Shown here piece by piece: positions 42,847-54,616 of a stretch of 64,000 bases of DNA. Location: NCBI GenBank assembly GCA_037042915.1, contig CM073196.1, positions 620,001-684,000 on the forward strand, given 5' to 3'. The notes beneath the pieces were generated by a model, which did no database searches, had not been told where the DNA came from, and saw only the letters and a program-made list of their open reading frames with translations. Made by a program: the position numbers and the translations under genes. Within the stretch, counting starts at the first letter, position 1. The number at the start of each line of letters is the position of its first letter. The stretch comes from Auricularia sp. M13. Taxonomy: Eukaryota; Basidiomycota; Agaricomycetes; Auriculariales; Auriculariaceae.

Positions 42847-43713
42847 TCACTGGCTCATGATCATGACGAGCGCGTCGGGCGCCTTGAACCCGAAGCGGTG
42901 TTCGACGAGCTTGTCGTCGTGCGAGAGCAGCTCGAGGTAATGGTACTCGCGCAGCCACACTGCAGCGCGTGTCAGCCTCGTGCAAGATGGCGACGGGCAC
43001 CCGGCACATCCGATATGTACGTACGGCTGCGTTTGTAGGCGCGTCCCTCGGCGGGGATGATGGCGCCCTCCGGCGGGGCGGGCGGGGCGCCGCGCGTGTA
43101 GTACGGGTCCATCTCGCGCTGCTCCTCGAGGATGGCCGCGCGCCGGATGCGCTCCTGCGCGTACACCGTCAGCTGGCTCCACTCCCACTCCGTGATGTAT
43201 TTCCGATATCTGCGGGCCCGGGTCAGCATGCTGCACAGGGAAACCGAACGCGCGAGCGCCCGACGGACTCTTTGGCGATGGCGTTGATAATGTCGCCGAT
43301 GGTTATGCCGGCCGCGTTGTGCACCGGCACGAACCACGGCGACTTGTCCGTGAGCAGGTACAGCTGCTGCACGCGCGGGTGCGTCGCCGGCGCGTCGCGC
43401 AGCGCGCCGAGCTCTAAGGGTTGTCGTGCATTGTTGAACCCGCCGGCCTCGCCTGCACGCGGGTGAGCGCGGCTCGCATCGGGAAGATGCAGCGTACCAG
43501 TTCGCAAGTTGAAGGAGAGGTGGAAGTCGGCGCGCTTGCGCTCAAGGATGGGGTGCACCCGCAGCTGCGCGCGCAGCTGGTAGAGCTGCAGCTGCGGCAG
43601 CACGGGGACGTCTGCAGCATCGTGTCGCGGTGAGCCAAGAGACCAGAACAAGCCAAAATCCACGCAGACTGACACCCGTCGCCCGCAGCCCATATACCGA
43701 GATCGTCGGCCAT
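42847..43713 (-). CDS. DUF6699-like protein 1
   Basis: Short first exon MADDLGIWAAG at 43713, then DVPVLPQLQLYQLRAQLRVH, followed by KRADFHLSFNLRTG, ELGALRDAPATHPRV, QQLYLLTDKSPWFVPVHN and AAGITIGDIINAIAKES. After further short introns come KYITEWEWSQLTVYAQER, RAYKRS, and a last exon WLREYHYLELLSHDDKLVEH ending ALVMIMSQ. The L(H/R)VHP...F.L.F.LR start, the L.I....PW.(I/V).V strand and the ITIGDII helix are hallmarks of the DUF6699 domain, expanded in agaricomycetes and of unknown function. Four or five GT-AG introns are placed. No membrane segment or signal peptide. Related to the gene at 45973. Confidence 0.65.
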
Positions 43714-45972
43714 CGCGTCTGGCGGAGACGAGAAGAAAGGAAGGAGGAAGGGAGAATGCGAGCGGTGTGGCGACGATGCGAGAGCGGAATGCAGCTAAAG
43801 CAGCGGAAGCAAGTCACGCTATTTATGTGTGCCACCGGATCGGCGGAGCGCGCAGAAGGAGGTCCTGGCAGCAGACTCGCTCGAACTTCCATGTCGCAGG
43901 CGCGGCCAGGCGGGTTTATGACTTGTTGCAATGTACGGGCGAGCCCCTATCCTTTCCCCGCCAGCCAACAAGGCGCGGACAAGTTTGGCTGCGGGAATCC
44001 GGCGCTGGCTGTGTAATTGGAAGCGGCTCCGCCTCGCAAGAGCATGCGCTCACCAGCAGCGCCCCTACTAAACCCACTCTTGCACACAGGGGGCTGTGCT
44101 CCCCGCAAGACAGATATGACTTCGACCTGGTCGAACATTCGATCAGCGGGAGGACCAAAATGCGAGCGGGCGGACGTACATCCAGGACAGCCGTATGTAA
44201 TTGAGGATTGGCGAATGGAGATGGAGGGTGCAGGTGACGAGCTGCAGTAACTGAAAGTTCGGCGATCCCGCCCATTGTTCCTGTGAGTCTGGAATGCAAG
44301 TGGTCACGCACATGAATTCCTCAGTGGGGCCGGTAAGCCATGACCATCCTGCGCACTGTGTGACTAGCAGCGAAGCTGTCCAACGCATGAGGCCCAGAAG
44401 GTACAGTACCGCGACTCTAGTGCCGGCCGATCACGATCAAAGAGAACATGGTCTAGAGGACAGATCCTCCCAGACCTCAAACCCCCAAGCTCGTGATGTT
44501 GCGAACAGCCAGATCCATGCTGTTAGTAGCCAGGTAGCTGATGAGACGCAACCGAAAAAGTATCCGGCCACAGCGGCCACGCCGATCCCTGTGGCAAACT
44601 CCTGAGCAGCTCATGATGTAAGACTGGGTCCCAACACCAGCGGAAAACCGGGAGCGTGCAGCCACCCATATGAAATGGCAACGAGGACTAAGGACCAAAT
44701 TGGCTTCGACGTCAAGTTTGGAAGTTGGATTTCCAAGTGCGCTGAGAACGAGGCGCAGAGATTGCAAAATCCAGCATTAGCTGAGACATCGAGCTCCGAG
44801 TCCTGCTCATAAATGTGGCCTAGCGGCAGAGAACGAAGTGCACAGGAAAACAGGCCAGAACGGTGGTGGAGATGGCGCCGCCCGGTCTGAAACAAACAGC
44901 ACTGGTAGCGGAGGCGGGTGTTAGAATCCACACAGCCAGAAGAGGCCCCAGGAACGTGAAGCAGCGGGACCATTGAGAATCTCGTACAATGTTTCGTGCG
45001 CGAGAAGAGACATCCCGCTCAGGTATGCAGATATCCGAAGAAAGGGAACCTGAGAATCACCAGGCTTCCGACGAGGCGTTTTGCGCGAGGCGTGCCCCGC
45101 TGATCCCTGGGACGTCAGGCCTGATGCAACGCAAAGCCAGCCACCGCTGCAGTATGTGAGACGACAGCAAGGACCAAAGACACTGAGGAGCCCCATTGAC
45201 TACGAAATCCGCCAGCAGTGCCCGGCGACAAATGCGGATGTTGAGCAATAGCTTCTGGCGCCTGGGAATCAGGTGCACAGGTTGCGAATAGCCCACACGG
45301 CAGTTGAGATGTTGCAGAGTTTCCGTCCATGCAGGCGTGCTTGGAGCTCGGACTAGGCCTGTGTGTTCGCAGGAACGTGCGCACCAGCTAGGAAATCGCT
45401 TCGTGTTGCAAGACGTAGTCAGGCAGACGTAGTCAGGGCGCAAATAATACTGAGTGTAAGCGTAAGCTAGAGCTGCAGGGTGCTGTGAGTGCTGGGCTCG
45501 GGCGTCGTCACGTACTGTACGAGAACTGCATGCGACATTCGACAGCTTGATGCCGCGTTTGCAAGCGGGAACGATGCAGCGCCGTCTCGAACGCGTCACC
45601 CTGACGCGTCAATTCACATCGAAAACGGGAATACCGCAGTGAAATCGACGATTGCGGGAACGCGAACGCGCGTGAAAGGAACGAGGTGGATCGCGGATTC
45701 CGAAATTTGAACCCGCGCCGTGACAAAGAACGTGCTGTGATCCCTGAGATTCGCTAGGCATCTACAAGTTCAAACAAGGAACCTCAATTCTCTTTACATC
45801 GTTTTGTGAAAGGTGTAAGCTAGTGTCAGGTCACAAAAGGACCATAATAAAATCCAAAATTGGCAGGGAACGATCAGGATCAGCGTGGAATAACTCGTGC
45901 ATCTAGGTTAGTACAACAGAACGGAATACAGGACGCATGATACAGGTTTCCTTGTGCAATAGGTCATCGTCA
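43714..45972. other. Gene-poor region with a possible degenerate membrane-protein gene
   Basis: No confident gene. On the minus strand between about 45333 and 44450, coding-like hydrophobic pieces occur in changing frames: MDGNSATSQLPCGLF leading to SSVSLVLAVVSHTAAVAGF; FLGPLLAVWILTPASATSAV; SKPIWSLVLVAISYGWLH; and TGIGVAAVAGYFFGCVSSAT followed by WLLTAWIWLFATSRAWGFE. They suggest a polytopic membrane protein with unresolved introns or lesions; the family is not recognised. The rest (43714-44450 and 45334-45972) shows nothing. Confidence 0.35.
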
Positions 45973-47309
45973 TCAAGTCGTATTGTGAGCCGCGGCCGCA
46001 GGCGCCGGCGCGGGAGCACCGCGAAGGTCGCACACAAGCGCGATTGCCGTCGTGTAGCCGGGCACGTTCATCCTCTCCTGCACCAACTGTTCGTCGGGCA
46101 TGAACCCGCCAAACTCACAGCGTTCTCCAAGAAAGTCAACGCGCAAGAGCCCGTCCATGAGTACGCCGCGCAGCTCAGCGCGGTTGGCATGATACGATGC
46201 GCCGACGCGCTTCGCAACCTCGGGACCACCGGCATTCAGCTCGTTCTTGCCGACATGCTGGTGCATCGCGTTGTCGAGCGCGTCCATGAGCCCGCCGACG
46301 GTAATGCCTTTGGAGTCGTGGATGGGGATCGACCACGGGAACGAGCGCGAGACGATGGTCAAGTCTGTTGTGGGCGGGAAAGTCGCAGGCGCAGTCCTTC
46401 CCCGCGTCCAGATGCGCGTAGCGGGTCCTGTGGAGAACGACGCGCTGCTAATGCGCAGACGCATGTCCCACCGAATGAAGCCCTCGTCGCCCGCGCCGAC
46501 CTCGGCAGTCATTGGCGAGATGCTGCCGCCTTCGCCGCGAGCGCGTAAGTACGGGTGCAACTGCAACTTGATTTTGTGCAGCTGGACCGTGTCTTTGGTC
46601 AGTACGCGCGTGTCTGTATTACCCCATGCGATCAGCGCTCCGACAGCGAAGCAAACAGCCACGCACACTTCTGGAAGTCGGCTTGCCAGCGCAGACGCCG
46701 CATATCCAGTGATTCGTCGTTCTCGGGCTGCAACGGTCGCGGCAGGACTGGCGGTTCCGGCTCGTAGCCGTATGGGTCGTACGCGCCGCCGTATGGGGCG
46801 CCGTAGGGTGCCGCCGGGTGTCCTGGCATGGCATATCCTGGCGCTATAGGTCCACCCACGAGCGGCGGCATGTCTGCATACGGGTCGAATCTCGGATCTG
46901 CTCTATACGGGTCTGGTCCAGGTCGATAGTGTCCAGGTGGCGGCGGCGGCGGCGCGTAAGGCCCTGGGTATCCACCAGGCGGTCCTGGTGCATAGGCTGC
47001 AGGTGGGGGAGGCGGCTGGGGGTACCCGTAACCATGCTGTGGTGGGTATGGTGCTGGGCCGTATGGCTGAGGAGCTGGTGCATAAGGAAACGCGCCTGGG
47101 GGATATCGCGGCGTCGTCTCAGGCGTTGTGCGCATTCCGTAGCTGCCAGTATGTCTGTGGCCGCCAATCGGAGGGCGCGTTGCGGCTGCCGCAGCGCCGG
47201 CGACGTCGCTTGGATGCCAGCCCCGCGGTGGCATGCCTGGAACAGCTGCGCCGCGGCCAGGGGAGCCCTCGGGCGTGGATAAAGCTGGGATATAGGGGGA
47301 TGTCGCCAT
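45973..47309 (-). CDS. DUF6699-like protein 2 with Pro/Tyr-rich N-terminus
   Basis: Exon 1 (47309 to about 46670) begins MATSPYIPALSTPEGSPGRG and encodes about 210 residues of low-complexity Pro/Tyr/Gly sequence (PPPPPAAYAPGPPGGYPGPY and similar), probably disordered. An intron of about 85 bp (about 46670-46585) leads to LHKIKLQLHPYLRARGEGG and the DUF6699 domain: FIRWDMRLRISSASF, DLTIVSRSFPWSIPIHDSK, GITVGGLMDALDNAMHQHV, RVDFLGERCEFGGFMPDE. It ends APAPAAAAHNTT. Function unknown. The fold matches the gene at 42847 but the N-terminal extension is specific to this copy; prion-like Pro/Tyr-rich tails of this kind often mediate self-association, which is only an inference. Confidence 0.75.
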
Positions 47310-48440
47310 CCTGTTTATATCGCGTCGAACAGTAATGCGGAACCCACAAGATCAAGGCTGTGGTAAGGGTTGAGTGGTGAGCTTCAGAACAATCGACACA
47401 AACAACCTCAAACTCAGCCCGAATCTCGGTCCCGCGCGGTACGGGAACACCGTAAACCCCGAGGCGCGTCCCGGAAAACTGTTGGCTGAATGCTCTTTGG
47501 TTGCTATTTTAGTAGTGTGGTGCTTTTATGTATATAATGCAGTGGTACTCCTCTGCGCTGCATTCATTTATGTATTCAATGTTCAACACTGTGACCGTCC
47601 CACCGGTCGCAGGCCTGCACTCCCGGAAGCTTGTGCAGCATGTCTTGTGCTCGCCCTATTGTGCATTATCAATCAATGCAATCCCACGCTGAGTCAATGC
47701 AAAACTTCGCGCCCTGTACCTGAACTGGAGCTTCATTCAGCACGGTCAGAGTCAGACAATCGCAAGCTGTACATCCCCTGCACGTGGCCGCATGCAATCA
47801 CGGGCGCATGCCTGACATGGAGTGATTCACCGAATTTGGAACTGTGGCGTCCGTTTGGCAGATTCTTTGCAAATGCGGACAACCTTCCTTCCTTCCTTCC
47901 TTCCGGGAGGACGAAAGTCGCACTGCCTTCCTCGGACCCTCTTGCTGTCCGGAAAAGTGTGGCAGAGTGGCCGAGCTCCCGCAAGGCAAATGACCGCTGC
48001 TAGCACAAATGACAGGACAGAGTGCTGAGGCACGAGATTGACTGCACATGTCACCGGGCCAGCGCACAACTCGTCCTTGTGGAAAGGTCGGCGTTGGGGG
48101 GACTTCGAGTCAAGCACATCGATTTCGTCATCAATCCCCGAACACAAGACTTATCTAGGAAGAATGTAGCTGAAGAAGTATAGGATATTTCACTCGAAAA
48201 GTCACGATTGCAATAATAATTATCTTATGTATCAGGGTATTGAGACGGGCGGGAGCGTGAGATCTCGCCGCTTGGAGGCCAGTCGTTCTGCGTTCGTGCT
48301 GATACACAAATGCTAGCGCGGGATAAGCATCTTTAATGTGCATGGAATTGAAAGGCGCACATTGAGTTTCCGAGCATGTTGTCCGTCTGGTTTAGTCTGC
48401 GTCCGGCATTCATACCCATACCTGAGCCGAAATGAATAAG
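47310..48440. other. Intergenic region with a (CCTT)n microsatellite
   Basis: Over 1.1 kb with no recognised gene. A plus-strand open stretch of 209 codons (47374-48003) lacks an ATG start and any domain, and is not called. The microsatellite is (CCTT)5CC at 47883-47904. The segment 48230-48330 is repeated, diverged, at about 50432-50515, as part of the tandem F-box duplication. Confidence 0.45.
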
Positions 48441-50113
48441 TCACAATGATGCGGGACAATCAGAGACGCACCAGCAGTCCTCCCGCAGGACACTCCCGAT
48501 AACCCGCCCACTGGCCTTCTCGTTGTACCACCAGATCCAAAGGCGAGAGCGAAGCAGATTGTTTAAACAGGGGTGACAGAGCCAATCGTCGGGCTCGATG
48601 TCGGCGTAACCGTCCTGTGCGAGAAGCTCTTGCAACTTTCCGTCGGTGATAATCGTATCCAGATGGAAAAGGGCGTTTAAGATGTCGAACTTCGCGATCG
48701 GTTGAGCGACTGCTGTGGCAGACGGCATCGCGATACTGTTAGCCTGAGATAATCAGAATCTGCAGCGATAGTGACTCGTATGATGCTCGCTCACCTGGGC
48801 AGCTGTAGAGGCGGCACCCGCTGCAATCGGTACGACAGAAAGGAGAGGATCGTTTCTTGAATCCGGTGCGCAATCACTCAGAGGATTCTCCACGTAGCTC
48901 TTGAACATTTGTCGCTCGTAAACGTTGCGGGTGAGACCTCCCGGAAAGTAATCACTCAGATTAGATGTTGTTTCGAACTGAATAGCCCGTTTGGTAACCC
49001 AGTCTGCGATCAGGAATTAGGCGGTTCACTCTGGGCAGGGAAAGCGCACTTCGACAGCTATAGAGGTTGAGGCCAAGAACAGTTTCACATTTCGTACCTG
49101 GAGGTGATCAGATTGCGTTATAATGTATGAGATGTGACTCACAAGCATCGTCCAAACCGATCCTGGTCGCAAGCAATGGTTTAAACTCTTTCGAGACTGG
49201 CAACTCCCGAATATCGAAAGGTTCGACCTTCCGGTCCTGCCAGAGCGCGTTGAAGTCATCATCGAACATCCAATCGAGCTCGATGCCTTCATTATCGGAG
49301 AATAAGTCGAAGTTTTTGGTCCTATATACTTCCAGAAATCCCTTCAAGCCAATCGCCGCCAAGCAGCCAAACGCGTCTTTGCCATGAGTCTATTATGAAG
49401 AACCTCGGTATAAGTATAGCTCACCTATGTCAATGCCCAACGAATCCATCTCGAGGTCGATCCAGAAGACGACAACTTGGAGCTCGTATAATTCCTGGTT
49501 GGATAACCTGGAATAAAGATCGCATCGCGAGCTTCGAATTCGTCGAAAGCTGCGCGCGCAGAATCGCCACTATTGATGATGCTCAAAATATACCATAGAC
49601 GCAGTAAAGCCATGCGAAAAGTTCCGCTCTCGTCGGCGCTCAAGCGACTTATTTCGGCGGTCAGTTTGTCTTTGTGGCTAGCCATAAATCAACATCGACG
49701 AGGAGCAGGCAAGAAGGAACGACTCACTTCAAGCTATAGATAATCTCCATCTCTCTGCAAACACGTGCGCGCTCCTCGAGGTTGCGTGCTTCAGCCCAGG
49801 TGATGTCTCCAACTTCAGCGCTGGCCACCGAACGAAGTTGCGATTGGATCCACTCTGCGTCGTCGTGTTGGAACGCAGCCGAATTCTCGTCCAGTTGCCT
49901 TTCTACGAGAATCGACCTCCATGCAGCGTTGACCAGCGCACGCGAGCCGAGGAGGTTGATAGCAACAGACTGGAGGATGCTGTTCGGATGGGCATCGTAG
50001 ACCTGGTGTAGGGTGGTACACGTGTGAATGCAAGCCCGCAACGTTCGGAAGTCGAAAAGCGAGCTCATGACATTGTCTAGGACGTCCAATGGCAGGGCGG
50101 CAAGGGAGGTCAT
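48441..50113 (-). CDS. F-box protein, tandem copy 1
   Basis: Starts MTSLAALPLDVLDNVMSSLF at 50113, an F-box-like motif, then TTLHQVYDAHPNSILQSVAI, ALVNAAWRSILVERQLDENS and ITWAEARNLEERARVCREME in exon 1. Later exons carry DKLTAEISRLSADESGTFRM, KGFLEVYRTKNFDLFSD, SKEFKPLLATRIGLDDA, FDILNALFHLDTIITDGKL and QDGYADIEPDDWLCHPC, ending near REDCW. Introns are about 50 bp; not every exon was phased, and the last codons are uncertain because a GT follows TGCTG in both copies. About 60-70% identical by eye to the neighbour at 50674. Probably an SCF adaptor whose target is unknown. The downstream Cys pair (CHPC) may bind metal. Confidence 0.7.
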
Positions 50114-50673
50114 GGCGGAATGAGGCAAAGAGCAAACCGACACCGGCGCACAGCCGAGGCGCCGATGCTGCGGAGCGGGCGCGCCGAGTTTCCGGGACCA
50201 GCTCGCGGCAGTCAGTGTCACGTCGCCTCGGAGTGAGATTACGATGCAACGGGACGGAGCGTTGAGTCGTACGTTACAGGCAGTAAGCATCGCAACGCGG
50301 ATGCTTTGGCACGCATGGAGTTACTTAGTACTTATCCTGAGCGGGAGAAAACACAGAGGGACCGGAACTGATTAACGTAGTCCTAGTTCACGGATTACGG
50401 ATTGCTTCTCGCTCAATTGATACCTACATGGAGATGGGCGGGAGCGTGTAACCATTGGCCCACTTCGCGGCCAGTTCTTGTTCTGCGTTAGTGTTAAGAC
50501 ACAGATGCTATTGCGAGGTCAACCTGGTGAGTGTGCATAAATTATAAGCAAAACGTTGCGCACGTTGAACTCGAGAGCGTGTTGAGAGTCATGTCCGGTT
50601 TGCGCCTGGCAGCCATGCCCATACCTAAGCTGGGGTAAGGTAGCCCGAAGCGACGACTTGGATTTTCTGAGAC

Positions 50674-52256
50674 TCACCAGCAGTCCTCTCGCAGGACACT
50701 CCCGATGACCCGTCCACTGACCTTCTCGTTGTACCACCAAATCCAAAGGCGAAAGTGAATCAGACTGGTCAGGCACAGGTAACAGAGCCAATCGTCAGGC
50801 TCGATGTCGGCGTAACCGTCCTGCGCGAGGAGCTTTTGCAACTTCTCGCTAGTAACAATCGTATCCAGATGAAATAGAGCGTTCAATATTTCGAATTTGG
50901 CTATTGGTTTTGCAATGGCTGTCGTAGATGGCCCGGTAACGCTGCCAGGCTGAGATGATCAGAAAATGGATTGAGCAGTGGAACCGCAAGTTACTCGTAC
51001 CAATGCAGACGTAGAGCAATCACTCAGAGGATTCTCCACGTAGTTCCAAAACATCTGACGTTCGTAAACATTGCAGGAAAGAGAACCAGGAAAGTAATTT
51101 TTGAGGTCGCGTGTGTTCTCGAATTGGAGAACCCGTTTGGTCACCCAATCTACCATGCTGTATTAGAGGGGCGAATTTGAGCGAACAAACCGCACTTTGA
51201 CAGTTGTAGAGATTGAGGCCAAGGACAGCATTGCATTTCGTGCCTGAGGGTGGTTAATACGGAGGAAAATGCACGGCGAGCAACGTACAAGCATCATCTA
51301 AGCCGACTCTACTCGAGAGGAGCGGCTTGAAGTCTTTCGAGACTGGGGACTCTCCTACACCCAGAGGATTAACCTTTCGGTCACGGCACAGCGCGTCGAA
51401 GTCATCTTCAATCATCCAGTCGAGCACGAATCGGGCTAGCTCGGGAAGAGAGTCCAAGTCATTGCCCATATACGCCTCGAGAAATCCCTTCAAGCCAATT
51501 GTAGCCAAGCCGGCAAATGGGTCTTTGACTTCAGTCTGATATCGCAAGGACCTGTCTTATCGCGCTCACCTGCTGCAATGTCCACCGCGTCCATCTTGCG
51601 ACCGAGCCAGAGGACGACAAGTTGGAGCTCATATAACTCTTGGTTGGATAACCTGGAGTAAAAGATCTCGTTGCGAGTTTCGAATCCCTCGAAAGCTGCG
51701 CGCGCAGATTTGCCGCTATTGATGATGCTCAAAAAATACCATATGCGCAGCAAGGCCATGCGAAATACTTCGCTCTCGTCGGCGCTCAAGCGGCTTGTCT
51801 CGGCGGTCAGCTTGTCTTTATGGCTGGCCATAAATCAATATCGACGAGGAGCAGACAAGCAGAAATGACTCACTCCGAGCTATATATTATCTCGATTTCC
51901 GCGCAGATTCGAGCGCACTCGTCGAGGGCACGTGCCTCAGACCATGTGATGTCGCCAACTTCAGAGCTGGCCACCAAACGAAGCTGCGACTCGATCCACT
52001 CCGCATCACATTGGAACGAAGGTGAATCCTCGTCCAGTCGCCGTTCTACAAGAAGCAATCGCCATGCAGCGTTCACCAGCGCACGCGAGCCGAAGAGGTT
52101 GATCGCGACAGACTCGAGAATGCTGTTCGGGTGAGCTGCGTAGCAGCGGCGGAGAGTGGAGCACGTCTGCGTGAACGCTTTCAAACTGCCAAAGTCGAAA
52201 ACTGAGCTCAGTATTTGGTCTAGGACGTCAAATGGCAGGGCGGCGAGCGAGGTCAT
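50674..52256 (-). CDS. F-box protein, tandem copy 2
   Basis: Starts MTSLAALPFDVLDQILSSVF at 52256. Same exon plan as the gene at 48441: HPNSILESVAINLFGSRALV; an intron with acceptor TATGGCCAG joining IIYSS to DHKDKLTAETSRLSADESE; VKDPFAGLATIGLKGFLEAY; SKDFKPLLSSRVGLDDA; then VDWVTKRVLQFENTRDLKNY, SLSCNVYERQMFWNYV, FEILNALFHLDTIVTSEKL and DDWLCYLC, with WIWWYNEKVSGRVIGSVL near the end. The paralogue arose by tandem duplication of about 2 kb including upstream sequence. Both copies look open, so both may be functional. Confidence 0.7.
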
Positions 52257-52443
52257 GGCGGAATGAGGCGAAGAGCAGACAGCCACCGGCGAATAGCCGT
52301 CGCACTGATGCGCCCGAAACCCAGCTTGCGAAAAGAACTGTCCATCCTAAACAGAATTCAGATGAGATTTAACCAGACTACACATCATAGAGTACACTCC
52401 CAGATTCCCCAGCATCAGAAAAACACGAACAATATCAGTCTCA

Positions 52444-53604
52444 TCAACACAACGCACTGGCGGGACGTGCATGCCAGAGGTCCAGGTGGTGGATGCGAGG
52501 AAGCTTGTCATCCATGTCCAGCGCGGCAATGGTCGTCACGGACTTGACGTCTTCCATGTCCAGCGCGGCGAGCGTGGTCGCCGGACTGACAGGTTCATCG
52601 TCGACCGGGCTCGCAGCTCCGGCGTCGTCGTACTCGAGCGTCGCGGTGTACGTAGCCGAAACGGGTACACGACTGTGGCGTCTGTACCGCGCCGAGACGC
52701 GCTCGGTCAGGATGCGGCAGACCTTGCAGGAGGAGTAGCGGATGTTGCCCGTCCTAAAGGCCTGCCGCAAAAGCCACCGCTGGCAGCAGTCGCACGGCTG
52801 CTTCGCGCCGCTCGTGTTGTCGAGGATGCCGAGCGGGAGTAGGTTGGAGGAGAGGTATATGTTGCCTTTCGGGACGGGGCCGGCGTGCATGTTCAGATAG
52901 CGCTCGCTGCATTCCAGGAGAGAGGTAAAGCGGGACGTGTCGGTGCGATGCGTGATATAGCTGCGTGAATTGAAGACCGAATAGATGTACGCGAGCAGGA
53001 GGATGTCGCGTTCTGCGTATTGGACATATTTCGCGGGAAGCGGACGTTGCATCCATTCCTTGTGGTTGATCTGAATAGTTTCATCTTCGCCATCTGCAGA
53101 ATGATGTCAATTCAGACCAATGAGATTGTAAAACGGAGGCTGAAACATACCAGGGTCCTGCGAAATCCGGTGCTGCTCAAGGGCGTTCTTCAGCCCGACC
53201 AATGAGTGAACGCCCCAGGGGTCAAAGGGATCAAAGGGCTTTGGTAACGCTTGGGCACGTATACTGCGGGACAGAACGTCCGCAATTTGAAGGTCGACGG
53301 TGCGACCGAAACGCACGCCAAACACACGCTGCAGCTCGATGTTGTCCATGCGACCGTCCCAAACATATTTGGTTTTCTTGTCGTCGCGGAGTAGGTCGAT
53401 GACAGGGCGTAAGACGCCGCGTTTGAGCCGCAAAACGTCGAAGAGGAAGACGTTTTCCGCAAACGCCGTGCCGACGGATATGACGGACAGCTGGCCGCCG
53501 GTGCAGCCGAGGTCGCGGCCCTCGCAATCGACAAAGAGATGTGGCGAGTCGCGAAGAATGCTTAGCGCCAGCTTGACCGACCCTCTGTCAGCGCACACGG
53601 TCAT
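52444..53604 (-). CDS. RNase D-like DEDDy 3'-5' exonuclease with Cys-rich tail
   Basis: Two exons, 53604-53151 and 53093-52444, with a 57 bp GT-AG intron; 1,104 nt, 367 residues. The exonuclease signature is complete: HLFVDCEGRDLG (first Asp and Glu), KYVWDGRMDNIEL (second Asp), TVDLQIADVLSR, and KYVQYAERDILLLAYIYSVF (Tyr-x3-Asp). Beyond the catalytic domain lies a tail with CDCCQRWLLRQAF and YSSCKVCRIL, four Cys in CX2C pairs that look like a zinc-binding unit, and a Thr/Asp-rich end. RNase D-type domains trim RNA 3' ends; this lineage-specific form, related to EXD1, has no known substrate. Paralogue of the split gene at 54617-58911. Confidence 0.8.
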
Positions 53605-54616
53605 GGCGAATGGTGGGCGGTCAAGGAGGGCATTGATTGGTCTTAACACGTGTGGGGAACGACGGGAACTGAGCGGAGCGCGCGGCCTGTCCGGTAAGCT
53701 CGTGCGGCACACTGCGCCCGAGCGCGTCTCGATCTCAATGCCCGCCCAATGCAGCGTCTCACATTGCATCTCATCTCAACCTGAATCATCCTGAGAAGAA
53801 GCTGGGCGTGCCCCTTTCTGAAGTCTGCTTTGCGAGGCTAGCCGCTGTTACAAGACCCGGATGAGATTGGCCTAGGCCCACTACACCCGAAAGGACACCG
53901 CAGCTGAACGAGTTCAAGGCTGCTGGCATGGGGGCTGTCAAGTCAGCGAATTAGACTATTACATAGTGAATACTTGCAAGGCCTGAGTTAAGCTGCTGCA
54001 TACTCGCTGATGGCTGTTCTGAATAAGTTGGCCCGCAGTTGTACCATGGTGTGCAATAAATATGATGTATAAAAACGGCCGCCGTTCTGTAGTATAAAAC
54101 CATACGTTGGTCTGGTTAGGCTACACCGCAAGGAGCGGGGAGTGAGCGTAGCGCGTCGCCGCCTAATACTATCCTGCAGCGAGCCTTGAAAAGCACTGAG
54201 ATCATGAATGTCCGCATCCGCATCCGCAACCTTCCGTTGAAGAGCTGAAAGCGTCAGTCTATCGTCCATCCGCTGTTGTAGAATGCCCTCGAGCTGGTGT
54301 CCTATGCTGGCGAGAAGCTGCTCATCGGCGGCGAGCCTTGAACGTATAGACGTGTTTACTTGTTGCATGTTAGCCCTATCACGTGATTGTATGCGGCGTT
54401 AAATGCTGAGATAGCCCAAAGGAAATACGCGGTGCACAGGATGGTGTGAGTGTCCGTGCAACTTTCGGAGTTGGGGCGGAGTTTGATGCGTGCCTCGCAC
54501 AATTGTTTTCCTTGGGCTACTGCGATACTTCAACTTCTTTTGTACTTTGAGAAACATTCGTGCTCCTACATGTTGTGGAAGACAACTACGATGGCAGTAC
54601 AGTGACAGTCGTAGAC
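53605..54616. other. Intergenic region with an F-box N-terminal remnant
   Basis: Apart from a minus-strand open frame (54368-53988, MQQVNTSIRSRLAADEQLL, heptad-like LQRKVADADADIHDLSAF, then RRRRATLTP) there is nothing recognisable. That frame resembles the coiled coil preceding the F-box in agaricomycete proteins, but the F-box itself is absent, so it is likely a truncated remnant. Confidence 0.35.

Noticed and set aside
45690-45725. Sequence resembling a tRNA T-arm on the minus strand (GGGTTCAAATTTCGG)
   Set aside because: No acceptor stem, anticodon arm or D-arm can be folded around it.
47374-48003. 209-codon plus-strand frame
   Set aside because: No ATG at the start, no domain, crosses a (CCTT)n microsatellite.
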